A DNA stretch of 64,000 nucleotides from Oncomelania hupensis. Lineage: Eukaryota > Mollusca > Gastropoda > Littorinimorpha > Pomatiopsidae. A program made the position numbers and the translations under genes. The stretch covers positions 89,738,725-89,802,724 of the forward strand of contig CM072513.1 of assembly GCA_036898135.1 (NCBI GenBank). The letters are read 5' to 3'. Position 1 is the stretch's first letter, and each line of letters opens with the position of its first letter. The notes below the pieces were generated by a model. The model did not search any database. It was given only the letters and a program-made list of their open reading frames with translations, and was not told the origin of the DNA. Below, one piece after another: positions 54,421-64,000 of this stretch.

Positions 54421-55124
54421 TTGATTGATTGATTTATTGTTGCTTTAGGTCCAGCGGACTCTTCCGAGCCAAATCAGGACCGGACAACCCCCGATCCGCA
54501 TAAAAGATCTGCTGAAACAACCCTAGTGGGAAAATTGAATGCCCTCCACCGGCCAGTCACTTTACAATAAAGACATCCCACGCGGGGGACGGCTGAGGGT
54601 TGACCTCAACTACGCGAACACCCCGGTTACAAAAACAAAATAGAATACAAACATCATTATAAATCATCAACCAAACGCATACATATAAAATGCCTATAGT
54701 GCTAAATAGTACATTCATAGGAAGCCCTAGTGACCACCCGGCAGAAAGCGTCCAACACTCCCAAGCTGATCCAACAGACCTCATACACAAACAAGGAGTC
54801 TTGTCCAGGAAGAGTTTTCAAGAAAAAAGGTAGGTCATTGATCTAGCGAAGAAGAAGATAGTATAGCAGAGTGAAGGACAGAGCAAGAATAGGAAAGAGT
54901 AAATGAGGAAGACAGCGACAGTGGGAATTTAAAGCACTAAATTTCCATAAAGTGGGGATACTATTTATACTGAAAACCCCCGGCACTCCAACGGGGGTAC
55001 TGTTGCCGCAGTGAAGCGTCTTGCCTATAAAGGAAAGACAGGTTTTCAACTGTGGCTTTCACTGTTCCCTTTATAGGTTTGAACAATCTACAGTGGCAAG
55101 ATTGCTCATGACCCCAAGGGGTAA
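54421..55124 (-). mobile_element. Retroposon family D, long form, copy D8, inside the 33-bp array
   Basis: Full length with a (CAAT)n tail at the left and ACCCCTTGGGGT start at the right. aaatgaaaga is found on both sides, but the host array itself repeats it, so the duplication length is uncertain. Confidence 0.9.
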
Positions 55125-55511
55125 AAATGAAAGATACCTCTATGAATACCACATGTTAAATGAAAGATACCTCTATGCATACTACATGTTAAATGAAAGA
55201 TACCTCTATGCATACCGCATGTTAAATGAAAGATACCTCTATGCATACCGCATGTTAAATGAAAGATACCTCTATGCACACCACATGTTAAATGAATGAT
55301 ACCTCTATGAATACCACATGTTAAATGAAAGATACCTCTATGCATACCACATGTTAAATGAAAGATACCTCTATGCATACCACGTGTTAAATGAAAGATA
55401 CCTCTATGCATACCACATGTTAAATGAAAGATACCTCTATGCATACTACATGTTAAATGAAAGATACCTCTATGCATACCGCATGTTAAATGAAAGATAC
55501 CTCTATGCATG
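55125..55511. repeat. 33-bp minisatellite, second block (about 11.7 copies)
   Basis: Continues the array after D8. The order of variant units (accgc, accgc, gcacacc, aatgatacc, acgtg) matches 53600-53880, pointing to a past segmental duplication. Confidence 0.93.
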
Positions 55512-55899
55512 AGATTGTGGGCGGGGAATGGTATGGAGGCAGATGTGGTATATAGAGGTGATGGGGAAGAGAGAGAAAGTACAATTAGATGACCATGACA
55601 GTGTCTAAATCAAGCACGAAAGCATCCGAGGCATGGAACTGTAAGCTAACTTCAAGTTGATATTGCAGCAGAGTTCTTTAATTTTAAAAAAAAAAAGGAT
55701 TTTTTTATCCATGTTTGAAAATACAGTTTTTAATCATGTAACAGGTGGGTTTTTTTCGTGTTGGTCCAAACTGTGTTTGTGTGGTGATCTGCAAATATGT
55801 ATTTAGTGCACCGATATTCTGGACATGTGTATGTAGTTTAAATGAGTTGTATGTGGTCATTTTGATGTAGTTGTTGCTGCTGAAATAGAATGTATCTCA
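55512..55899. other. Unassigned sequence
   Basis: No gene or repeat recognised. Confidence 0.5.
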
Positions 55900-56894
55900 A
55901 TTCATCTTGATAAGGACTCGCCCCTGATCTGTATAAAAGATCTGCTGAAACAACCCTAGTGGTAACACTGAAGGCACTCCACCAGCCAGTCACTTTAGTT
56001 TACAATAAAGGCATCCAATGCAGGGGACGCTGAGGCTATACTCTTAATTTGTTGAATCCCCGTTTACCAAAAATAAACCCCTTGGGGTCATGAGCAATCT
56101 TGCCACTGTAGATTGTTCTAACCTATAAAGGGAAAAGTGAAAGCCCCAGTTGAAAACCTGTCTTGTCTTTGTAGGCATGACCACTTCACTGCGGCAACAG
56201 TACCTCCGTTGGGGTGCCGGGGGTTTCAGTATAAATAGTATCCCCACTTTCTGGAAATTTAGTGCTTTAAATTCCCACTGTCGCTGTCTTCCTCATTTAC
56301 TCTTTCCCATTCCTGCTCTGTCCTATCACTCTGCTATACCATCTTCTTCGCTAGATCAATGACCTACCTTTTTTCTTGAAAACTCTTCCTGGACAAGACT
56401 CCTTGTTTGTGTATGAGGTCTGTTGGATCAGCTTGGGAGTGTTGGACGCTTTCTGCCAGGTGGTCACTAGGGCTTCCTATGTTATTATTTAGCAATGTAG
56501 GCATTTTATATGTATATGTTTTGTTGATAATTTATAATGATGTTTGTATTCTATTTTGTTTTTGTAACCGGGGGTTCGAGTAGTTGGGGTAAAGCCTCAG
56601 CTGTCCCCTGCGTGGGATGTCTTTATTGTAAAGTGACTGGCCGGTGGAGGGCATTCAATTTTCCCACTAGGGTTGTTTCGGCAGATCTTTTATGCGGATC
56701 GGGGGTTGTCCGGTCCTGATTTGGCTCGGAAGAGTCCGCTGGACCTAAAGCAACAATCAATCAATCAATCAATCAATCAAATACCAAAAATAAAATAAAA
56801 TATAAACATCATTATAAAATATCAACAAAACACCTAGAACATGCATACCTTGGATATTGTTTATACAGAAACCCCCAGTATCCCCACAGGGGGA
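55900..56894 (-). mobile_element. Retroposon family D, copy D9, split by an opposite copy
   Basis: Its two parts, 55900-56077 and 56782-56894, are one minus-strand element with hairpin cccccagtatccccacaggggg at the end. D10 interrupts it. Confidence 0.85.
56078..56781 (+). mobile_element. Retroposon family D, long form, copy D10
   Basis: Plus-strand copy starting ccccttggggtcatgagcaa and ending in (CAAT)n, flanked by the 13-bp duplication taccaaaaataaa (56065-56077 and 56782-56794). Family D inserted into family D. Confidence 0.92.
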
Positions 56895-56895
56895 T

Positions 56896-57170
56896 GAACA
56901 AAGATAGAATATACCAATATTATGAACAAATATAGAATATAGTAATATTATGAACAAATATAAAACATAGCAATATTATGAACAAATATAGAATATAGCA
57001 ATATTATGAACAAATATAGAATAATGTTATGCATAAAGAATTTAGCAATATTATGAAGAAAAAAAAGAAAATATAGCAATGTTAATGAACAAATATAGAA
57101 TATAGCAATATTGTAAACAAACAGCAATACATGAACACATATAGTAATATATAAACAATAAATATAAAAC
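56896..57170. repeat. AT-rich minisatellite, period about 28
   Basis: About nine units of gaacaaatatagaatatagc plus aatattat with drift. It begins right after the D9 hairpin. Confidence 0.85.
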
Positions 57171-57455
57171 ATTCATTCAAGAACACAAAACACACATTGA
57201 TTTCTTGCCCAGTTGTTCTTTATTGCGTTTCCACAAAAATTACAGATCAAGTGCATTACATTTTTATAAACTGTATCACCTAACATATTGATCAATGCTT
57301 TTGATTTATAGCTGTACACATATTTTGAACAAAAAAATCATAATCAAGAGCGACAGAAGAGAAATACATCTGAACCTATCATTTAGTACATAAAATATTC
57401 GAATCAATAACAGTTACTACCATAAAATAAAAACGGTCCTCCATTTTAACAATGA
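57171..57455. other. Unassigned AT-rich sequence
   Basis: Contains a TTTATTG near 57220 that would be an AATAAA signal on the minus strand, but no gene was found for it. Confidence 0.4.
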
Positions 57456-57492
57456 TAATAATAATAATGATAATAATAATAATAATAATAAA
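57456..57492. repeat. AAT microsatellite
   Basis: Short AATAATAAT run with GAT variants. A related run is at 57623-57648. Confidence 0.85.
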
Positions 57493-57493
57493 G

Positions 57494-57606
57494 GACTGGC
57501 TTGACACTGAGTGAAGCCATGAGGGTTGCTAAGAAAGATGGAGTATGCTGGTTAAACGATTATCTGTGGTGCCCCAACGACCTTCGAGTTACGGAATAGG
57601 ATAGGG
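57494..57606 (+). mobile_element. RTE-like LINE (family A) 3' fragment, copy A9
   Basis: Encodes TGLTLSEAMRVA and ends ggaataggatagg. Confidence 0.82.
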
Positions 57607-58846
57607 ATAAAATACGGGGATGATGATAATAATAATAATAATAATAACAAGCTTAATACTTCGTCATCATCATTATCATCATCATAAACCTTCAATAATA
57701 ATACTAATAAATAGAACATATTAATTTTTTAACTTGTAAAGCAGTATTTGTCATACACCGACTGACATATTTTAAATCTTGATCTTTAAAACTGTGGTAT
57801 TTTATCGACTGTTATTCTTTCATTGTTATTCATTTTGTTTAGCATGGCTGGAAATAAAAACTCCTTTTTTTGTTTCACAGACAAAAAACCCCGCTTATCA
57901 AGTAAAATGAATCAAATATGAACATCATGCTTAAATATGTACCTCATACTCATGCTCTTTCGCAATATAATTATGTATGATGTGACTATAATTGAGGTAA
58001 ACTTATATAATTATTATTGGTTTCGTTATTCTTTATTGGTCCAATAAAACAAATAATACCTATGTAATGAGAAAAAGAAAATGAACAGAACTGTACAAGA
58101 AATGAAAATGCTCGCCAACATAAACCAATTTTTGTAATCAATTAAAAAACATATGTACATGCAGTAAATACAAAATTATTATTTTTAGTATGGTTGAGTT
58201 TACTATATTATTATTTGCAGTAAACAAAAAACTAAGAAACCAAATAGTTTAGTTTATTAATATTATTTATTAGCAGTAGTAAAACAACAAACTGCAAACA
58301 AACTGCCAACAAATCTGTCCACTGTTAAATAATGGTGTACATGCGTCTTGGCAAAGTGGGTTCGAATCCCGACTTCAGCAAACTATTTTGTGCATGCTGG
58401 ATATTACTGGCCAGCGCCTTGACAAGTTCTCTGAGCTCATAAGGCAACTTTATAAGAATAAACGTCTTTCAACTGAGTTAGGTGAAACATTCAATGCTTT
58501 GACTCAAGTTTATCTAGGAAATGTCTTAACCTGCAGTCATTAGATTCTCAGCCTTCAAATGACGCACATCCCACCATTGTTATTTCTCCTCTCTGAAAAT
58601 CCTTAACGGGAAGAGAGGGGACTATAAACTGATTAAATAAAATAAATAAATTGTTAAATTTAATCTGTACTGTATAATATTCTAATTAATCTTCTAATTA
58701 GACTTCCAATTTTGTCTGATGAAGTGAATGAAACATTCAATGGTTTGACTCAATTTATATTTAAAAATATTTTGACTTGACATTTATAATATTCCTGATA
58801 CTAGTTTTGTTCAGTGGATCTAGAACAGTAAAAGCCTGTGAAAATA
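57607..58846. other. Unassigned AT-rich sequence with tRNA-like remnant
   Basis: gtgggttcgaatcccgac at 58358-58375 is a perfect T-arm/box B, but no 5' half is found, so it is a SINE remnant. A repeated phrase (gaaacattcaatg, about 58482 and 58728) is present. Nothing else recognised. Confidence 0.5.
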
Positions 58847-59249
58847 CAGGGTGGTTGAAAGATAACTCCCTATTGAAAATTTGCTGATCCCTTTTGGTAT
58901 AAAGTACTGCAATTGCATGAGACAAAATGTACAGGGGATCTTTACAGTAGTAGAGTTGAAGTGCTGGTCTTTGCCTTCATCTCACAGTGATAAGAGTAAA
59001 GAGAACCCACAATGGCCCATGTACCACCTATACTACTGACTGCCACGCTTTGCAACAGGAGGCCAGCTGAGCTCGGCTCGCACAGTGTCAGGCGATTATG
59101 GACTGTTCTCATCACCGCGAGATCAAATCGAAAATCAGCAATGAAATTCTACCACTGTAAGGACCACAATACATGTCGTTTCATGTAAATACACTACTGC
59201 TTACAAAGGTTATAAATTCTCAATAGGGAGTTACTTTTCAGCCACCCTG
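58847..59249. mobile_element. Fold-back MITE (family F), copy 2
   Basis: 403 bp. Inverted ends cagggtggttgaaagataac and ttacttttcagccaccctg. The halves pair over much of their length (ttacagtagtagagttgaag near 58938 versus the complement of gaaattctaccactgtaagg near 59142). No open frame. Confidence 0.85.
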
Positions 59250-60062
59250 AAGTTTGATCATAACTGAGACATAAGTCTGACAAACTAGCATCTTTTATGA
59301 TGCATTTACTCAAACTGCTGCTTGTCTATATGCCAGTCCTCCTAATTGTTCTTTGCTTCCGTTATGAAAGGCCAGCTACAATCAAAAGTTTTGATAATTA
59401 CATTCATGTCGTTGTTGCGTTCCACACTGCTGGAAATTATCCCAACAGGCCTGAATGGGTTCATAGTAAATAATGTGACCATCGATGATTCAACCTCTAT
59501 AGTTAACCCAAGTGAACATTTATCAAGCAAAACCTACTACTACTACTACTCCTACTACTACTACTACTACTACTAATAAATGGACATTCATAATGCTTCT
59601 TTTCAACAAGGCGAGCTCCACAAATGCATGTAATATTACATTTTGCAAGCAAAACCACCCACTCAATAATTCAAAAAGACGAAACAAGCAAACACTGGGT
59701 ACCCTCAAGCTTATTTTTCAGGAAGCCTTGCGCCGAGGTCAAGTGTTTATGAGCAAAACATGTTATCGCATTCACTATCAAAGCCTTGATTGCCATACAC
59801 CAGTCTGTTTGGGATATTTTGAGCTGGACCACAGCAAAAGCAAACCATACATGTTAACAATGAATAAACCCACCATGTAAAGATAATAATAAATGAATTG
59901 TAATGTGGCAGTTGGCCTTTTAATCCTGAAGAAGCAATTTTAGCACAATACATATATTGAGAACATTTCTAGTCTACCGCATCTTATCTCCTTTAATCTG
60001 CTATAATAATACACTCCTGAAATGTAAAACCATATTACCTCAAAAGCGATGCAGCAGAGCAG
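59250..60062. other. Unassigned sequence with CTA microsatellite
   Basis: Contains a CTA microsatellite at 59533-59577 and a 122-codon frame (59512-59880, plus) that starts inside it. No domain was recognised in the frame and it has no clear promoter, so I do not call it a gene. Confidence 0.45.
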
Positions 60063-60668
60063 GCAGTTAGTTATTCATTGCTTACAGGGTCCAGCGGACT
60101 GCAAAGAGCCGAATCAGGACCACAAAATCAAGACCACAATTTGGGTGAAAGAGGACTCACCCCTGATCGGCATAAAAGATCTGCTGAAACAACCCCAGTG
60201 GTAACACTCAAGGCACTCCACAAGCCGGTCACTGTACAATAAAGGCCTCCCACGCAGGGTACGCTGAGGCTATACTCTAATTTATCGAAGCTCCGTTTAC
60301 AAAAACAAAATAGAATACAAACACCATTAATAAATATCAACAAAACATACATATAAAATGTCTACATTGCTAAAAAATATAATATCATAGGTAGCCCTAG
60401 TGACCATTTGGCAGAAAGCGTCAAATATTCCCAAGCTGATACAACAGACTTCACACACAAATGAGGAGTTCTGTTCAGGAATTTTTGAAGAAAAAAGGTA
60501 GGTGACTGGTCTAGCGAAGAAGAAGATAGTATAGTAGATTGATAGAACAGAGTAGGGATGAGAAAGAACAAATGAGAAAGACAGCGACAGTGGGAATTTA
60601 AAGCACTAAATTTCCAGAAAGTGGGGATACTATTTATACAGAAACCCCCCGGCATCCCTACGGGGGTT
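60063..60668 (-). mobile_element. Retroposon family D, short form, copy D11
   Basis: 606 bp with a ttagttattcat-side tail and a hairpin end (cggcatccctacggggg). Flanked by the 11-bp duplication cagcagagcag (60052-60062 and 60669-60679). Confidence 0.9.
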
Positions 60669-60682
60669 CAGCAGAGCAGCCT

Positions 60683-61383
60683 TGATTGATTGATTTATTG
60701 TTGCTTTAGGTCCAGCGGACTCTTCCGAGCCAAATCAGGACCGGACAACCCCCGATCCGCATAAAAGATCTGCTGAAACAACCCCAGTGGGAAAATTGAA
60801 TGCCCTCCACCGGCCAGTCACTTTACAATAAAGACATCCCACGCGGGGGACGGCTGAGGGTTGACCTCAACTACGCGAACACCCCGGTTACAAAAACAAA
60901 ATAGAATACAAACATCATTATAAATCATCAACCAAACACATACATATAAAATGCCTATAGTGCTAAATAGTACATTCATAGGAAGCCCTAGTGACCACCC
61001 AGCAGAAAGCGTCCAACACTCCCAAGCTGATCCAACAGACCTCATACACAAACAGGGAGTCTTGTCCAGGAAGAGTTTTCAAGAAAAAAGGTAGGTCATT
61101 GATCTAGCGAAGAAGAAGATAGTATAGCAGAGTGAAGGACAGAGCAAGAATAGGAAAGAGTAAATGAGGAAGACAGCGACAGTGGGAATTTAAAGCACTA
61201 AATTTCCATAAAGTGGGGATACTATTTATACTGAAAACCCCCGGCACTCCAACGGGGGTACTGTTGCCGCAGTGAAGCGTCTTGCCTATAAAGGAAAGAC
61301 AGGTTTTCAACTGTGGCTTTCACTGTTCCCTTTATAGGTTTGAACAATCTACAGTGGCAAGATTGCTCATGACCCCAAGGGGT
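60683..61383 (-). mobile_element. Retroposon family D, long form, copy D12
   Basis: 701 bp, flanked by the 12-bp duplication gcagagcagcct (60671-60682 and 61384-61395). The target overlaps the duplication made by D11, so the site was used again. D12 is very close in sequence to D8. Confidence 0.92.
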
Positions 61384-61395
61384 GCAGAGCAGCCT

Positions 61396-62220
61396 GAACT
61401 GTTTGCTAAGTAAAGGCTAAGAAGACTAATGGACCCTTTCAAATGAGGATTTAGATCATACATCCACTTGCGGTACAAACTAGTTTCTGAACCAATTTTT
61501 TGCTGTATGATACTTTTTCCAATTATCCTCAAAGTTCTTCCATTCAACATCAAGTATCTTAACTTTTTAAAAAAAAGTATATTTATATTTTGTTACAAAA
61601 TCTGTCATTCATCACTTTACAATATAAATAACTTAACAGCAGTTTCTCTAAAACAAAAAGACCTTTACAAATGATGCTAAGACATCCTAAAGCTGTTTGT
61701 AATGGTAATTATCATAGTAAAACAGTTGAGATTTGTATTGCTTTAACGTTTCAGCTGCTTGTTAAATATTATACAGTATGTTTGTAAATAAAAAATAATG
61801 CTTATACATGTAATTAAAGTATACCAGTAATATTTACACAAACAATATCTTATTACTCAAATCAGCTTTCACCAATCAGCATCAATTATTTTGTTTCTTC
61901 AAGAAATGTCATTTTTATATCACAGCATTCATAACAAATTTAGTGGAAAAGAAAGATTGAGTGGAGAAAAAAAAAAGAAGTAATTATCAGTGGAAACATA
62001 AGTAACATACTGTACTGGTTATACATAGCAACTTAACATAATTATATACATAAACTTCCACGTACGTTTCCAGTGATATACTGCTAATTAGGAATAAGCA
62101 ACACACAAATTTCAACCTAAATTTCCACAAGATACACTGGTTAAATAAAAGGCAATATAAAACGTGAACATGATACAAGATTACAAGAGACGCACACTAA
62201 ATGCAGCCAATAATACAGCG
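61396..62220. other. Unassigned AT-rich sequence
   Basis: No gene or known repeat recognised. Confidence 0.5.
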
Positions 62221-63050
62221 TGTCCACAATACTCCTCCGGATGAGAGTATAAACCAAGATCCAGTCTGTGCACGCAAGCATTTGATCACACAGACTTGAA
62301 AGATCCTGACTCTCATGTCCTAGATGAGCATGTGCCCAATACATAAATGGACCCTACAAGCACAAGGTCCCTTCTCCATCATACCCCTCAGGCCTGGTGG
62401 CCCAGGATTGTGTTCAGTAGTCTGGGCAGTCAGATGAGCAAGTAACATTACATTACATGATTATTGCTTTAGGTCCAGCGGACTCTTCTGAGCCAAATCA
62501 GGACCGGACAACCCCTGATCCGCATAAAAGATCTGCTGAAACAACCCTAGTGGTAAAACTGAAGGCACTCCACCAGCCAGTCACTTTACAATAAAGACAT
62601 CCCACGCATGGGACGCTGAGGCTATACTCTAATTTATCGAACCCCCGTTTACAAAAACAAAATAGAATACAAACATCATTATAAATTATCAACAAAACAC
62701 ATACATATAAAATGCATACATTGCTGAATAATAACATCATAGGAAGCCCTAGTGACCACCTGGCAGAAAGCGTCCAATATTCCCAAGCTGATCCAACAGA
62801 CCTCACACACAAATAAGGAGTCTTGTCTCGGGTCTAGCGAAGAAGAAGATAGTATATCAGATTGATAGAACAGAGCAGGAATGAGAAAGAACAAATGAGA
62901 AAGACAGCATCAGTGGGAATTTAAAGCACTACATTTCCAGAAAGTGGGGATACTATTTAAGTGGGCACCTCAGGTGGCTTGAGTCACATTGTGTATCGGC
63001 CAGTACCTTGGGCAAGTCGTGAACTGGAAAAGCGCTATTTAAGAAGACTC
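62221..63050 (+). mobile_element. SINE-like repeat (family G), copy 2, split by family D
   Basis: Head at 62221-62445 and tail at 62958-63050; matches 37297-37580. The tail reads ggaaaagcgctatttaagaa then gactcaataaataaa, a common style of SINE/L2-type 3' end. Confidence 0.65.
62446..62957 (-). mobile_element. Retroposon family D, copy D13, 5'-truncated
   Basis: The (ATGTA)n-type tail (attacattacatgatt) is at the left; truncated at actattta. Confidence 0.87.
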
Positions 63051-63895
63051 AATAAATAAATAAACTATGTTATATAAGAAGACTCAATAAATAAATAAAC
63101 TATGTTATATAAGAACACTCAATAAATAAACTATGCTATATAAGAAGACTCAATAAATAAACTATGTTATATAAGAACACTCAATAAATAAACTATGTTA
63201 TATAAGAACACTCAATAAATAAATAAACTATGTTATAAAAGAAGACTCCATAAAGAAATAAACTATGTTATATAAGAAGACTCAATAAATAAACTATGTT
63301 ATATAAGAAGACTCAATAAATAAATAAACTATGCTATATAAGAAGACTCCATAAATAAATAAACTATGCTATATAAGAAGACTCAATAAATAAATAAACT
63401 ATGTTATATAAGAAGACTCCATAAATAAATAAACTATGCTATATAAGAAGACTCAATAAATAAATAAACTATGCTATATAAGAAGACTCAATAAATAAAT
63501 AAACTATGCTATATAAGAAGACTCAATAAATAAATAAATTATGTTATATAAGAAAAATCAATAAACTATGCTATATAAGAAGACTCAATAAATAAATAAA
63601 TAAACTATGTTATATAAGAAGACTCAATAAATAAATAACTATGTTATATAAGAAGACTCAATAAATAAACTATGTTATATAAGAAGACTCAATAAATAAA
63701 TAAACTATGCTATATAAGAAGACTCAATAAATAAATAAACTATGCTATATAAGAAGACTCAATAAATAAATAATGTTATATAAGACTCAATAAATAAACT
63801 ATGCTATATAAGAAGACTCAATAAATAAATAAACAATGCCCCATAAGAACACTCAATAAATAAACTATGCTACCTAAAAACACTCAATAAATAAA
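63030..63895. repeat. Minisatellite of 31-39 bp derived from a SINE tail
   Basis: About 25 units of ctatgctatataagaagact plus caataaataaataaa. Length changes come in steps of four (TAAA). The first unit is continuous with the family G tail (gcgctatttaagaagactca). Confidence 0.92.
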
Positions 63896-64000
63896 CTAAT
63901 TTGGAAAACTCCATCTGATCTTTACTTTTATAGTGCACCACTCCATGCTATCAGGGCATACTCATAGCGCACTAAAACCTGTTAGCGCACCAAGCATGCT
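63896..64000. other. Unassigned sequence at window end
   Basis: Nothing recognised. Confidence 0.4.

Noticed and set aside
53191..55511. CRISPR array
   Set aside because: Units are contiguous 33-bp repeats without unique spacers, in a eukaryotic sequence.
59346..59880. Protein-coding gene
   Set aside because: The frame starts in a CTA microsatellite, and no domain, promoter or splice support was found.

Overview
The window is animal nuclear DNA. Two spliced single-copy-type host genes are recognisable, with canonical GT/AG introns and kilobase-long introns full of transposons, and there is a class II tRNA-Leu-like gene. The mix of non-LTR retrotransposons (RTE-like, I-like, L2/CR1-like), Ty3/Gypsy remains, tRNA-derived SINEs, piggyBac-type and fold-back MITEs, and long GA/CA tracts fits a lophotrochozoan, most likely a mollusc. 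That placement is inference from repeat style and gene content; nothing in the sequence names the species.

Layout. 1-8202 is a giant near-perfect inverted repeat (arms about 4.1 kb, 35-base spacer, centre at 4091). Its arms carry GA tracts, a 188-bp satellite and tandem SINEs with a tRNA-like head and a 5S-rRNA-like part. The left arm runs off the window edge. 8.2-11.5 kb holds microsatellites, a tRNA-Leu(UAA)-like gene at 9375-9457, a 207-bp tandem repeat and two perfect CRE palindromes. 11.5-15 kb holds LINE fragments and a decayed Ty3/Gypsy pol gene split by a solo LTR. 15.5-21 kb, 54-57 kb and 60-63 kb are dominated by one dispersed retroposon, called family D here: about 600 or 705 bp, a GC hairpin at the 5' end and a variable short-repeat 3' tail.

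Host genes. 26097-32345 and 37989-42099, both on the minus strand, are tandem paralogues of DTD2 (ATD, the animal D-aminoacyl-tRNA deacylase-like tRNA editing enzyme). Each has three coding exons of exactly 435, 70 and 326 nt and encodes 276 aa. The upstream copy keeps the expected family motifs; the downstream copy has altered ones and carries a partial duplication of its last exon just past the stop. COA4 (twin Cx9C cytochrome c oxidase assembly factor) lies on the plus strand in two exons (42858-42974 and 52646-52750), head to head with the upstream DTD2 copy across about 760 bp.

The 9.7-kb COA4 intron is a nested stack: an RTE-like LINE copy is broken by a solo LTR (perfect 5-bp target duplication) and by a 5'-truncated but otherwise intact I-like LINE encoding reverse transcriptase and RNase H. 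Beyond COA4, a 33-bp minisatellite (53.2-55.5 kb) keeps reading frames open on both strands and is itself split by a family D insertion. The window ends in a minisatellite that appears to have grown out of a SINE 3' tail.

No bacterial operon, CRISPR array or complete virus-like element was seen. The best candidates for undescribed biology are the family D retroposon and its repeated use of the same target sites, the diverged DTD2 pair, and the giant palindrome, which must first be cleared as an assembly or library artefact.
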